Shown in pieces: positions 30,118-37,809 of a stretch of DNA of 50,107 nucleotides. Position numbers and translations under genes: made by a program. The stretch is taken from the NCBI GenBank assembly GCA_009785335.1, contig WQWM01000017.1, positions 1-50,107 of the forward strand, given 5' to 3'. The number at the start of each line of letters is the position of its first letter. Position 1 is the first letter of the stretch. The DNA is from Oscillospiraceae bacterium. GTDB taxonomy: Bacteria; Bacillota; Clostridia; Oscillospirales; Acutalibacteraceae. The notes under the pieces are model-generated. The model saw only the letters and a list, made by a program, of their open reading frames with translations. It did not search any database and had not been told where the DNA came from.

Positions 30118-30143
30118 GACAGCTGAGCCGGGTGCTGGGTTCC
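30118..30143 (-). promoter_or_regulatory. ECF-type promoter of the sigma operon
   Basis: On the minus strand GGAACC (30143-30138), 16 bp, TGTCTT (30121-30116). AAC and GTC cores at this spacing are typical of ECF promoters, and no SigA promoter is seen here, so the sigma factor probably transcribes its own gene. Leader of about 20 nt. Confidence 0.55.
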
Positions 30144-30230
30144 ATGTTTTTGTTATTTTTTTGTCGTATTTATGAAATAATTTCCTCACTGAAATTTTAT
30201 GAGGCTATCATAGCACGGCGAAGTGATATA

Positions 30231-30262
30231 AAACGCGGCAGCCTAAGGCAGACTGCCGCGTT
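30231..30262 (-). terminator. rny terminator
   Basis: AACGCGGCAG / CTGCCGCGTT stem with TTTTAT on the minus strand. Confidence 0.8.
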
Positions 30263-30268
30263 GTGTGA

Positions 30269-31921
30269 TTATTTTGCGATTTCGCTTGCGCGGCTTTCGC
30301 GGATGAGGTGCACCTTGATTTGACCGGGATATTCCATGTCTTTTTCGATTTTTTGGGCAATGTCGCGCGCGAGCAGCACCATTTGGTCGTCGCTGATTTG
30401 GTCGGGCTTGACCATGATGCGCACTTCGCGCCCGGCTTGCATGGCAAAACTGGTGTCTACCCCTGCGAAGGACTGCGTGAGCTCTTCCAGTTTTTCCAAG
30501 CGTTTGATATAGTTTTGCAGGTTCTCACGGCGCGCGCCGGGGCGTGCCGCGCTCACGGCATCAGCAGCCTGCACCAAACAAGCGATGATGCTGCGGGCTT
30601 CCACGTCGCCATGGTGCGCTTGAATGGCGTGCACCACATGCTCGTTTTCTTTGTATTTACGTGCGAATTCCACGCCAAGCTCCACATGGCTGCCTTCTTG
30701 CTCGTGGTCTAAGGCCTTGCCGATGTCGTGCAGCAAACCTGCGCGCTTGGCCAATTTCACGTCTGCGCCGATTTCTGCGGCCATTAGCCCGGCGATATAC
30801 GAAACTTCAAGCGAGTGATTCAGCACATTTTGGCCATAACTGGTGCGATAGCGCAGCTTGCCCAACAGTTTCACGATTTCGCCGTGCACGTTGTTTACGC
30901 CGGCCTCGATGAGCGCGTGCTCGCCGGTTTGTTTGATGGTGGCTTCCACTTCGCGCTTGCATTTGTCGTAGAGTTCTTCCACGCGTGCAGGGTGAATACG
31001 GCCGTCAACAATGAGTTTCTCCAGCGTGCGGCGAGCGATTTCACGGCGCACGGGGTCAAAGCAGCTCACCGTGATGGCTTCGGGTGTGTCGTCGATGATC
31101 AGGTCAACGCCGGTGATGGTTTCAAGCGTGCGAATGTTGCGCCCTTCGCGGCCGATGATGCGGCCTTTCATTTCGTCGCTGGGCAGGGTAACCACGCTCA
31201 CGGTCGTTTCTGCGGAGTGGTCTGCCGCGCAGCGCTGAATGGCCGTGGCGATGATCTCTTTGGCCATGGAGTCGCTTTCATCGCGCGTGCGTTGCTCAAA
31301 GTCCATGATGCGCACGGCTTTTTCGTGGTCAAGCTCGTGCTCAAGTTCTTGCAGCAGCTGTTGCTTGGCTTGCTCTTGGGTTAGCCCTGAAATGCGCTCA
31401 AGCAAATCAAACTGGCTGCGTTTCAGCTGCTCTGCTTCTTCAATAATCGTGTCGGCATGCTTGTGCTTGTCCTGCAGGGCATCTTCTTTTTTCTCTAGGT
31501 TGGTTGAACGCTTGTCCAATGTTTCTTCGCGTTGGTCAATGCGGCGTTCTTGACGCTGCACTTCGGCGCGGCGTTCACGCAGTTCGCGGTCGGCTTCCTG
31601 CCGTTGGCGGTGAATGTCATCTTTGGCTTCGAGAATAGCCTCTTTTTTCTTTTGCTCGGCCACGGCCAATGCACTGTTGAGAATGCGTGTGGCTTCTTGT
31701 TCGGCAGAACCAATTTGTGTTTCGGCGGTGCTTTTGCGATTGTTGTAGCCCATGCGATAAAAGAGGAAAATCAATCCGGCCGCCAACAAGATGAGAATGC
31801 CCAAAACAATGAAGAAGACCCAAGCGTCAATGGGGGGGATTCCGGCGGTGCCTTCGGCTGCGGCGGCCGCAGCAAGTTGTTGTTGCAAATAATCCAACGC
31901 GTCTGTGGTGTATTCCATCAT
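30269..31921 (-). CDS. rny: Ribonuclease Y
   Basis: Membrane-bound endoribonuclease that initiates mRNA decay in Firmicutes. About 550 aa: N-terminal membrane helix (about residues 34-56), long coiled coil (60-200), KH domain with [14 protein letters not shown] domain with LLHDIGKA and HHGDVEARS, conserved C-terminus ending [14 protein letters not shown] 31921 is taken because AGGAGT (31939-31934) is upstream, although the 12-nt gap is long; ATG 31945 has no ribosome site. A SigA promoter lies at 32028-32000. Confidence 0.95.
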   Translation of the reverse strand: MMEYTTDALDYLQQQLAAAAAAEGTAGIPPIDAWVFFIVLGILILLAAGLIFLFYRMGYNNRKSTAETQIGSAEQEATRILNSALAVAEQKKKEAILEAKDDIHRQRQEADRELRERRAEVQRQERRIDQREETLDKRSTNLEKKEDALQDKHKHADTIIEEAEQLKRSQFDLLERISGLTQEQAKQQLLQELEHELDHEKAVRIMDFEQRTRDESDSMAKEIIATAIQRCAADHSAETTVSVVTLPSDEMKGRIIGREGRNIRTLETITGVDLIIDDTPEAITVSCFDPVRREIARRTLEKLIVDGRIHPARVEELYDKCKREVEATIKQTGEHALIEAGVNNVHGEIVKLLGKLRYRTSYGQNVLNHSLEVSYIAGLMAAEIGADVKLAKRAGLLHDIGKALDHEQEGSHVELGVEFARKYKENEHVVHAIQAHHGDVEARSIIACLVQAADAVSAARPGARRENLQNYIKRLEKLEELTQSFAGVDTSFAMQAGREVRIMVKPDQISDDQMVLLARDIAQKIEKDMEYPGQIKVHLIRESRASEIAK

Positions 31922-31999
31922 GGGGAAAGTATAACTCCTATTCATATAGTATATATGGTTGAACGCTGCGCCAAGGGCAGCTAAAATCAGCCAACATAT

Positions 32000-32028
32000 A
32001 GTATACTATATTTGAGCGAGCTTGTCAA
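32000..32028 (-). promoter_or_regulatory. rny promoter
   Basis: Minus-strand TTGACA (32028-32023), 17 bp, TATACT (32005-32000). Divergent from the antitoxin RNA promoter at 32067. Confidence 0.8.
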
Positions 32029-32066
32029 GAGGCTAGATGAAATTTGTGAGAGATGAGAAATCCCCC

Positions 32067-32095
32067 TTGACAAATCCCCATAACCGTGGTATAAT
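32067..32095 (+). promoter_or_regulatory. Promoter of antitoxin RNA, TA locus 2
   Basis: TTGACA (32067-32072), 17 bp, TATAAT (32090-32095). The start site near 32102 is followed by a G13 run (32107-32119). Confidence 0.8.
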
Positions 32096-32101
32096 GAGGA
32101 T

Positions 32102-32204
32102 ATCAAGGGGGGGGGGGGGCGCGTTGCTAGCTAACGGCAGTTTCCTCGCATGAAAAGAACTAACCGCTATCCACTATGGCAGGAGGGAGCGGTTAGTCTT
32201 TTTT
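32102..32204 (+). ncRNA. Candidate antitoxin RNA of TA locus 2
   Basis: Predicted ~103 nt RNA from the strong promoter at 32067 to a hairpin (ACTAACCGCT 32159-32168 / AGCGGTTAGT 32188-32197) with CTTTTTT. It overlaps the toxin mRNA 3' end antisense. AGTTTCCTC in its 5' half also occurs in the toxin leader. A G13 tract lies 5 nt from its start. Confidence 0.6.
32159..32204. terminator. Bidirectional terminator of TA locus 2
   Basis: Ten-pair stem ACTAACCGCT/AGCGGTTAGT, T run on the plus strand and GTTCTTTTC on the minus strand. The toxin stop codon TAA lies within the stem. Confidence 0.75.
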
Positions 32205-32267
32205 ATTGCGTTTGTCGTCTCGTGCTATCAAAAACAAAATAATTGCCATGATAACTAAGTATTCCAT
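32193..32267 (-). CDS. Candidate type I toxin peptide (TA locus 2)
   Basis: A 24-aa peptide: an N-terminal hydrophobic helix (MEYLVIMAIILFLIA) and a strongly basic, polar tail (RDDKRNKKD). This is the build of holin-like or Fst-like type I toxins that insert into the membrane. AAGGGGGTGAG is a good ribosome site 6 nt before the ATG. The leader is about 75 nt. A facing RNA overlaps the 3' end. It sits between rny and a polytopic membrane protein. Toxicity is inferred from form and arrangement. Confidence 0.65.
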   Translation of the reverse strand: MEYLVIMAIILFLIARDDKRNKKD

Positions 32268-32347
32268 ACGCTCACCCCCTTCCGTTGGCCAATAAACCAA
32301 CTTCAAGAGGAAACTAGACCAGCACCACAACGCTCAACGCCAACCAT

Positions 32348-32376
32348 AGTTTATCACATAAATATTCGCTTGTCAA
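32348..32376 (-). promoter_or_regulatory. Promoter of toxin mRNA, TA locus 2
   Basis: Minus-strand TTGACA (32376-32371), 17 bp, TAAACT (32353-32348) with TGA extension. Confidence 0.65.
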
Positions 32377-32398
32377 TCAATTTCTTGGAAATCGTAAT

Positions 32399-32427
32399 TT
32401 GACATCCGCTTTATAATATGTTAGAAT
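32399..32427 (+). promoter_or_regulatory. Promoter giving a probable leaderless mRNA
   Basis: TTGACA (32399-32404), 17 bp, TAGAAT (32422-32427) with TGT extension. Seven bases after the -10 is the A of ATG 32434, and there is no Shine-Dalgarno sequence. Confidence 0.65.
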
Positions 32428-32433
32428 AAAAGC

Positions 32434-33822
32434 ATGAATAAGTCATTTTTGCTGCGTCGCAGGTGGGGCTTGCTGTTTCTGAATGTAACGGCTGGGCTTG
32501 CGCTTGCGCCATTTATCTACTGGGACGGCATTTTTATGCGCGTGATGCTCAGCGCAGCACCCGACGGCGCAACGCTGTTGGGGTTAACCGTCCTCGCGGG
32601 GCTGGGCAACCTGCTACTGTTGCTGTTTGCTGCAGTTGTGATGGGGGGCTGCATGCATGCACTGCGCGGCGTGATGGCCGACAGCACAGCATTTTTGCCC
32701 GCCGAATTTATGCGCGGGCTGCGTCGCACGGCCAAAACTTCGCTGGTGGCAGGGGCGTTGATTGCGCTATCGCTGTTGGTGATGCGTGCAGGGCTGGTGA
32801 ATCTCTACACCCAGCCGCCACTGCCTGCGCCATGGCGACCCATACTAACTATCATGCTGGCATTGCAGCTGTTGATTATCCTGCCGTGGGCTTTGCTCAT
32901 GTTTTGTCAACCTGAAGGCCTGCAATGCCGACCGTTGCATGCTTTTTCTGCTGCTGCAAACCAGCTGTTCCGTCAACCATTGCTCTTCGGTTTATTGCTG
33001 TTGCCTGCGATGTTGCCGGTGTTGTTTTTCAGTTTTCAGCGGCCTTGGGCAAAGTTTATTGGGCTGTTTTGCGTCATGTTTTTTTTGCTGGTGCCGGTGA
33101 TGATGCGTTGGCAAAAATCCGTGCAGGCACACACGCTCACCCCGCAAACACCGCGAAATTACTGGCATTTTCTTGTGCTTGCGGTATTCGGCGTCGCCAG
33201 CACAATCGCGCTTATCGTGCCTGGGCTAGGGCACGGTAGTGTGGTGCGCACCACGCTGGGCGAAACATGGGCATTCCTGCTGCGCCAAGTGACCCTCGAA
33301 GCCGACAACACCACCGTGCGCAGCCTGCTTTCATCCAGCAGTGTTTGGCCGTGGATGGCAGCTGCATTGCTGGGCACGGCGTGCTTGATTCTGGTTACCT
33401 ACACTTGCGCGTGCTATCGTTTTCGTGGGCGTGGATTGATTTTTTTCACAGCGGTGGCACTGCAGTTGTGGCCCATGTTGTCGCGTTATTCTGCGCTGGA
33501 GCAACTGCTGCGCAGCATGGATTTACCCGTGCAACCTGTGGTGATCATTGCGGCTTGGGCAGGGTTCTATCTGCTCGCCTCATTGATGTTATACCGCAAG
33601 TTTGCGCGCATGCGACCCAAGTTGCAGCAACGCCGCTGCCAAGAAAAATATCCCGGCGCGCGGTTGTTTTTTTACTATGCCTTCCCACGTGCTCGCCTTG
33701 CGGTGATTGCGCTGGTGTTGCTCACCACGCTCGGCGGTTGGCCGGATATTCTGGCACCGTTTTGGCACATGCAGGAGCTTGGCGCGTTTTCGCTGGTTGA
33801 GTTTATTGCAAGGGCAATTTAA
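32434..33822 (+). CDS. Polytopic membrane protein, probably leaderless
   Basis: A 462-aa protein with about ten to twelve hydrophobic helices and a short basic N-terminus. The first third (helices with MGGCMHALRGVMADSTAFLPAEFMRGLRRT) resembles DUF624/YesL-like proteins; the C-terminal part loosely resembles ABC sugar permeases but no EAA loop is clear. No enzyme residue stands out. There is no ribosome site: the promoter places the start of transcription at the ATG. Function unknown. Confidence 0.75.
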   Translation: MNKSFLLRRRWGLLFLNVTAGLALAPFIYWDGIFMRVMLSAAPDGATLLGLTVLAGLGNLLLLLFAAVVMGGCMHALRGVMADSTAFLPAEFMRGLRRTAKTSLVAGALIALSLLVMRAGLVNLYTQPPLPAPWRPILTIMLALQLLIILPWALLMFCQPEGLQCRPLHAFSAAANQLFRQPLLFGLLLLPAMLPVLFFSFQRPWAKFIGLFCVMFFLLVPVMMRWQKSVQAHTLTPQTPRNYWHFLVLAVFGVASTIALIVPGLGHGSVVRTTLGETWAFLLRQVTLEADNTTVRSLLSSSSVWPWMAAALLGTACLILVTYTCACYRFRGRGLIFFTAVALQLWPMLSRYSALEQLLRSMDLPVQPVVIIAAWAGFYLLASLMLYRKFARMRPKLQQRRCQEKYPGARLFFYYAFPRARLAVIALVLLTTLGGWPDILAPFWHMQELGAFSLVEFIARAI

Positions 33823-33824
33823 CG

Positions 33825-33853
33825 TTGACATGTGCGCAGTGTTGTGGTAAAAT
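33825..33853 (+). promoter_or_regulatory. Promoter of toxin mRNA, TA locus 3
   Basis: TTGACA (33825-33830), 17 bp, TAAAAT (33848-33853) with TGG extension. Leader of about 128 nt, long enough for inhibitory folding. Confidence 0.75.
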
Positions 33854-33987
33854 ATAACTTGGTTGCAGTCCGTGGACGATGAGCTTCGGGCGGCGGCAGT
33901 CGGTGAAAAATCGCGGTGTTTGTCGGCCTGATTTATCATGCAACACCGTAGCTTCCCTGAAGTCTTTTGACGAAAGGGGGTGAAACC

Positions 33988-34083
33988 ATGTGGGATATTA
34001 TCAGTGCAGTTGCGCAAATGTTAATTGTACTTATCGCCTTGGCAGATTTGCTCTTACGTGCTTTTCGGCATAAAAAGAACTAG
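33988..34083 (+). CDS. Candidate type I toxin peptide (TA locus 3)
   Basis: A 31-aa peptide, MWDIISAVAQMLIVLIALAD then a basic end RAFRHKKN: one membrane helix plus a positively charged tail, as in Fst, Ldr and holin-like toxins. AAAGGGGG (33974-33980) is 7 nt before ATG 33988. The stop TAG lies inside the terminator stem, as TAA does in loci 2 and 4. A strong promoter faces it from 34200. Between a membrane protein and galE. Toxicity is inferred. Confidence 0.7.
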   Translation: MWDIISAVAQMLIVLIALADLLLRAFRHKKN

Positions 34084-34165
34084 CCGCTCTCTCCTCGTAA
34101 AAGTTAGCGGCTAGTACGTTACCACAGGGGAGGTTGACCCGTCTGCAACGCGCAACCCTCTTGGT
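34072..34165 (-). ncRNA. Candidate antitoxin RNA of TA locus 3
   Basis: Predicted ~94 nt minus-strand RNA from a consensus promoter (34200-34172) to the hairpin 34079-34115, which is followed by TTCTTTTTA on that strand. It covers the toxin mRNA 3' end, and GTTGCAG near its 5' end recurs in the toxin leader (GGTTGCAGTCC, about 33861). Confidence 0.65.
34079..34115. terminator. Shared terminator hairpin of TA locus 3
   Basis: ACTAGCCGCT (34079-34088) / AGCGGCTAGT (34106-34115). A good T run exists only on the antitoxin strand; the toxin mRNA lacks one. Confidence 0.7.
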
Positions 34166-34171
34166 AATTCT

Positions 34172-34200
34172 ATTATACACCGACAATACGGAATTGTCAA
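34172..34200 (-). promoter_or_regulatory. Promoter of antitoxin RNA, TA locus 3
   Basis: Minus-strand TTGACA (34200-34195), 17 bp, TATAAT (34177-34172): full consensus, among the strongest promoters in the window. Confidence 0.85.
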
Positions 34201-34252
34201 GGGGTTTTTGCGAAGAATCGTGCAATTCACATTAAACAATAGGAGAATAAAC

Positions 34253-35257
34253 ATGAACATCCTCGTCACTGGCGGCATGGGCTACATTGGCTCGCACACC
34301 TGTGTGGAGCTACTGCAAGCCGGGCACAATCCCATTATTTTAGACAACCTATACAACAGCAATGTGACTGTGTTGGACAAAATCGCCGAAATCACAGGCA
34401 GTACGCCCGTCTTTGTGCAAGGCGACATCCGCTGCCGCAACACGCTCGATAAGCTGTTCGCGCAGCACAAGATTGATGCGGTTATTCACTTTGCTGCGTT
34501 AAAGGCTGTGGCCGAAAGCGTGCAAAAGCCACTGGAATATTATGACTGCAACGTCACGGGTACGCTTGTGCTGTTGCAGGCAATGCAGGCGGCGGGATGC
34601 AATACATTGGTATTCAGTTCGTCAGCAACAGTATATGGCAGCGAAAATATTGTGCCGTTTTGTGAGGATATGCCCGTGGGCACAGCGACAAATCCATATG
34701 GCAGCACAAAAATCATGATGGAACGCATTCTGCAAGACATGGCTGTTGCCAACCCGGACTGGAAAATCAGCCTGTTGCGTTATTTTAATCCCGTCGGCGC
34801 ACATCCCAGCGGCAAGCTGGGTGAAGATCCCAACGGCATTCCCAACAATCTCATGCCGATTATCACCCGTGTGGCACAAGGGAAAATGGAAGAATTGCTC
34901 ATCACCGGCAATGATTATGATACACCGGACGGCACCGGTGTTCGCGATTATATCCATGTGGTTGACCTAGCCCTCGGGCACCTGAAAGCTCTGGATAAAG
35001 TGGTGCAAACGCCCGGTTGCGGCATCTATAACCTAGGCACAGGCAAGGGATTGAGTGTGCTTGAGCTGGTGCAAGCTTTCGAAAAAGCATCTGGACTCAC
35101 CCTGTCCAGACGTTTTGCACCGCGTCGCCCCGGCGATATTGCTGAAAGTTATGCTAACGTAGACCGCGCTGCCAAAGAGCTTGGCTGGCAGGCGAAACAC
35201 AGCTCAGCAGAAGAAATTTGCCAAGATGTGTGGCGTTTTGTCGAAAAATGTGGATAA
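34253..35257 (+). CDS. galE: UDP-glucose 4-epimerase
   Basis: Short-chain dehydrogenase family enzyme interconverting UDP-glucose and UDP-galactose with bound NAD. 334 aa with NAD motif TGGMGYIGSH (residues 6-15), FSSSATVYG and catalytic Tyr149/Lys153 in NPYGSTK, and RYFNPVGAHPSG. ATG 34253 has AGGAG upstream. No clear promoter between it and TA locus 3. It may supply sugars for surface glycans made by glycosyltransferases elsewhere. Confidence 0.95.
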   Translation: MNILVTGGMGYIGSHTCVELLQAGHNPIILDNLYNSNVTVLDKIAEITGSTPVFVQGDIRCRNTLDKLFAQHKIDAVIHFAALKAVAESVQKPLEYYDCNVTGTLVLLQAMQAAGCNTLVFSSSATVYGSENIVPFCEDMPVGTATNPYGSTKIMMERILQDMAVANPDWKISLLRYFNPVGAHPSGKLGEDPNGIPNNLMPIITRVAQGKMEELLITGNDYDTPDGTGVRDYIHVVDLALGHLKALDKVVQTPGCGIYNLGTGKGLSVLELVQAFEKASGLTLSRRFAPRRPGDIAESYANVDRAAKELGWQAKHSSAEEICQDVWRFVEKCG

Positions 35258-35282
35258 TTTTAGAAATAATGAAAATAAGGGC

Positions 35283-35311
35283 TTGCATTGTTGAAATAAG
35301 TATGCTATAAT
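35283..35311 (+). promoter_or_regulatory. Promoter of Ig-like lipoprotein operon
   Basis: TTGCAT (35283-35288), 17 bp, TATAAT (35306-35311) with TGC extension; about 80 nt leader. Confidence 0.8.
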
Positions 35312-35396
35312 TGGGATTGCATGTTATCTAAAAAGACAGAATAATCATGTATAAGCCTGAATAATCATGCAAAAAAATCGTTGAGAGGTTTAATCT

Positions 35397-36464
35397 GTGA
35401 TGAAAAAGAAACGTAGTTTTATTGTGCTCGCAGCATTGGTGCTGGCGCTGCCGATGGTTTTGTTTAGTTGCACAGCCTGTGGAATCTTTGGTGGCGGCAA
35501 CAACGACAATGACAATGATAACGACATTGACGAAACGTATTGGTGGGGCGAAGACAACTGGCACGATTTTGTGACAGATGCTAGCGGCAATCGTGTGACT
35601 GACTCTCACGGTAATTTTATCACCCGTCCGCCGCAAAACAATGGCCTTGATGGTTATCGCTTTGTGACCAACTCTGCTGGTCACCGCGTAACAGATAGCC
35701 AAGGCAACTATCTAGTGTACCCGCCCAATGGGCACACCGACGCTCACGGCAACCCCCTGCCGGGCGGCAATCAAACTGGCGTTGGCGCAGCCACCAATCC
35801 ACCTCAGGGCAACAATAATAACCCTGGTGGTAATAATCCCGGTGGCAACCAGGCAGGCAACACGACTACCACCACCACGCGCCCGCCCACAACGGTAGCG
35901 ACCACAACAGCAGCAACAACGACCACCACAGTCACTATTCCAGTGCAGAATGTGAGCATCGGCCCCGCTAACATGTCTCAGTTGCCGGTTGGCGGCAGCG
36001 GACAAATCACAGCAAATGTTACACCGCCAAATGCCACAAATCGAACAGTGGAATTTCGTTCAGACAACCCAACGGTGGCTACGGTAAATCCATCCACCGG
36101 TGAAGTCACTGCGGTGAATCCCGGCAACACCGTCATTCGCGCATATATCGACGGCCAACGCCAAGCGTCCATGCCGGTTACTGTGAATCCCGTGGTGAAT
36201 ATTGTTGGTCCCAACACGGTTGCCGATGCCGGCACGATCACCCTGCAGGCACGTGACCAAAACAACAACTTGCACACCAACGTCACGTGGAGTGTGAATC
36301 CTACTACCTGGGCAACCATTACGCCGGGCAGCGGCACGGCTTCAGTCACCGGGCGGCGTCCCGCTGGCTGGACAGGCGGGGAAGGCAGCGCGGTCGTTAC
36401 CGCTAGTGTAACGGTCAACGGTGTCACAACCACCGTCACTCACCCGCTGACGGTTACCGGCTAA
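35397..36464 (+). CDS. Surface lipoprotein with Thr-rich linker and Ig-like domains
   Basis: About 355 aa. A basic start and hydrophobic signal end in a plausible lipobox (VLFSC, Cys about 25). Next is an Asn/Asp-rich stretch, two copies of a short repeat (GNRVTDSHGNFITRPP and GHRVTDSQGNYLVYPP), a Gly/Asn- and Thr-rich linker, then one or two bacterial Ig-like (BIG2-type) domains (about 183-355, with NPTVATVNPSTGEVTAVNPG). GTG 35397 and ATG 35400 are both possible starts. Probably exposed on the cell surface; ligand unknown. Forms an operon with the next gene. Confidence 0.75.
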   Translation: MMKKKRSFIVLAALVLALPMVLFSCTACGIFGGGNNDNDNDNDIDETYWWGEDNWHDFVTDASGNRVTDSHGNFITRPPQNNGLDGYRFVTNSAGHRVTDSQGNYLVYPPNGHTDAHGNPLPGGNQTGVGAATNPPQGNNNNPGGNNPGGNQAGNTTTTTTRPPTTVATTTAATTTTTVTIPVQNVSIGPANMSQLPVGGSGQITANVTPPNATNRTVEFRSDNPTVATVNPSTGEVTAVNPGNTVIRAYIDGQRQASMPVTVNPVVNIVGPNTVADAGTITLQARDQNNNLHTNVTWSVNPTTWATITPGSGTASVTGRRPAGWTGGEGSAVVTASVTVNGVTTTVTHPLTVTG

Positions 36465-36487
36465 TCTTTCTCTTGGGAGGCGAACGC

Positions 36488-37114
36488 ATGTTGAAAAAAC
36501 ACTTGTTGCGTGCAGCAGCTGTGCTGGCTGCATTGGCGATGTCGGCTGTGTTTGCGGCTTGCGGCACCAATGTGAACGTGCTGGAAGTGGAAACCACAAC
36601 CGAGTTCACCACCACCACCGTAACCAATGCCGACGGGGTAACGGTGCTTTATCAAACCACCACGATTCCCGTGATGCCCACGCGCCCACCTGCACCGCAA
36701 GCTCCATTGGCACCGGGGCAGGGCGGCGGCACAACGGCGGTGCAAAACACCATCCCACCGGTTCATGTAGATCCCAACCTGACTTTCCCCAATCAAGGGC
36801 CGCTCAATATCACGTCTATTCAGATTATGGGCATCGATCGCGTGGGCACCTCTGCACCGTTTGTGATACAACAGGGCCGCATTGGCACGCCCGACGAACA
36901 ACCGCAGCGGCAAGTGGTGGTGCAAACGAATCATGCGCACGCGCGTTGGGGCACAGATTTCACCATCACGTCCTCCAACCCCAGCGTGATTCAAGCGCCG
37001 TTTCATGGGCTCATTCGCGCGCTTGCGCCCGGCACGGCTACCCTCACGGTGCGCTCGGTCAGCAACCCTAACGTGAGCCAAAGCATCACCGTTACGGTGC
37101 GGGCACCGGAATAA
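36488..37114 (+). CDS. Small lipoprotein with Ig-like domain
   Basis: A 208-aa lipoprotein: signal sequence ending VFAACG (Cys about 25), a Thr/Pro-rich linker with TTTEFTTTTVTN, a Gly-rich segment, and a C-terminal Ig-like (BIG2-type) domain (SSNPSVIQAPFHGLIRALAPGTATLTV). ATG 36488 has GGGAGG upstream and lies 23 bp after the preceding lipoprotein. Paired surface proteins of similar make-up may work together, but no partner or ligand is known. Confidence 0.75.
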   Translation: MLKKHLLRAAAVLAALAMSAVFAACGTNVNVLEVETTTEFTTTTVTNADGVTVLYQTTTIPVMPTRPPAPQAPLAPGQGGGTTAVQNTIPPVHVDPNLTFPNQGPLNITSIQIMGIDRVGTSAPFVIQQGRIGTPDEQPQRQVVVQTNHAHARWGTDFTITSSNPSVIQAPFHGLIRALAPGTATLTVRSVSNPNVSQSITVTVRAPE

Positions 37115-37240
37115 TGCTTAATGCTTAATGCTTAATGAATTGCATAACTAAATCCCTCAGCGCGGACGAAACTTTCGTCCATGCTGAGGGTAATTTTTTA
37201 GATAATTAAGCATTTAGCATTAGGCATTAAGCATTACAAC
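37113..37240. repeat. Heptamer inverted repeat around a terminator
   Basis: TTAATGC-type heptamers are repeated three to four times on the left (37114-37135) and mirrored as GCATTAA/GCATTTA/GCATTAG on the right (37206-37236), flanking a perfect terminator stem. Confidence 0.7.
37154..37199. terminator. Terminator between lipoprotein operon and bofA
   Basis: CCCTCAGC (37154-37161) ... GGACGAAACTTTCGTCC ... GCTGAGGG (37183-37190), then TAATTTTTTA. It ends the lipoprotein operon and probably bofA too. Confidence 0.8.
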
Positions 37241-37497
37241 AAAGTGTCCAGCAGCAGCAGCCCCACCACGCCCGGTGCGCCGCCAATTGCACTCACACCC
37301 AGCGTAAGAAAGTTGATGCTCAGCTGTGTGCCAGTGAGCAAGCCCACAACATTCACGGCATACAAAGCCGCCACACCCGAAAGTGTGGTTAGCAGCAGAT
37401 TGCGTAGCAAGCGTTTGCTGCGCAGCATCATCAGCAGCACAGCAAGCACTGCGCCGCCAGCTAAGGCATACAGAACAATTTGCAGTTGAATGGTCAT
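37234..37497 (-). CDS. bofA: Pro-sigma-K processing inhibitor BofA family
   Basis: An 87-aa integral membrane protein with two to three hydrophobic helices and the BofA C-terminal motif (INFLTLGVSAIGGAPGVVGLLLL). In Bacillus BofA holds the SpoIVFB protease inactive until the forespore signals. ATG 37497 (MTIQLQIVL) has AAAGGA upstream; the longer reading frame starts in a repeat element. The neighbour upstream is DUF2508, as in the Bacillus yaaL-bofA pair, which strengthens the call. Confidence 0.85.
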   Translation of the reverse strand: MTIQLQIVLYALAGGAVLAVLLMMLRSKRLLRNLLLTTLSGVAALYAVNVVGLLTGTQLSINFLTLGVSAIGGAPGVVGLLLLDTLL

Positions 37498-37510
37498 GGG
37501 CTGTCCTTTC

Positions 37511-37580
37511 TGTTCTTTTTTGAAAAAAAGAACCAAAAAAACTTTTTGTCGCTTCGCTGTGCTTTATCCTAGGCACTGCG
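37511..37580. repeat. GTTCTTTTTT palindrome with CGCTTCGCTGTG module
   Basis: GTTCTTTTTTGAAAAAAAGAAC, then CAAAAAAACTTTTTGTCGC, TTCGCTGTG and CTTTATCCTAGGCACTGCG. Confidence 0.75.
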
Positions 37581-37623
37581 TTTGAGTCGCGCTTTGCGGT
37601 GGATTTTCATAGGGACGTTGTAG

Positions 37624-37740
37624 GTGTTGCCAAGGCCTCCCCCGCCGGGGGAGGAAAGCGCGTCGTAGACGTGCAGGTGGGGGTTGTTCAAAAGAACCAA
37701 AAAACTTTTTCGTCGCTTCGCTGTGCTTTATCCTAGGCAC
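37624..37740. repeat. Second GCCAAGGCCTCCCCC repeat plus repeat fragment
   Basis: 37624-37683 repeats 26709-26766; 37686-37740 repeats the right half of the element at 37511 (AGAACCAAAAAACTTTTTC, CGCTTCGCTGTG, CTTTATCCTAGG). The 450-bp gap between bofA and DUF2508 is nearly all repeats; I see no gene in it. Confidence 0.75.
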
Positions 37741-37809
37741 TGCGTGTTGGCTGCTTACGGCGTGTCTTCAAATGCGTAACTTGCCCCAAAATGAAAACTA
37801 TCGTCAACA

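Noticed and set aside
34141-34252. Riboswitch or T-box before galE
   Set aside because: The region is explained by the antitoxin promoter of TA locus 3 and a short leader; no conserved riboswitch core seen.
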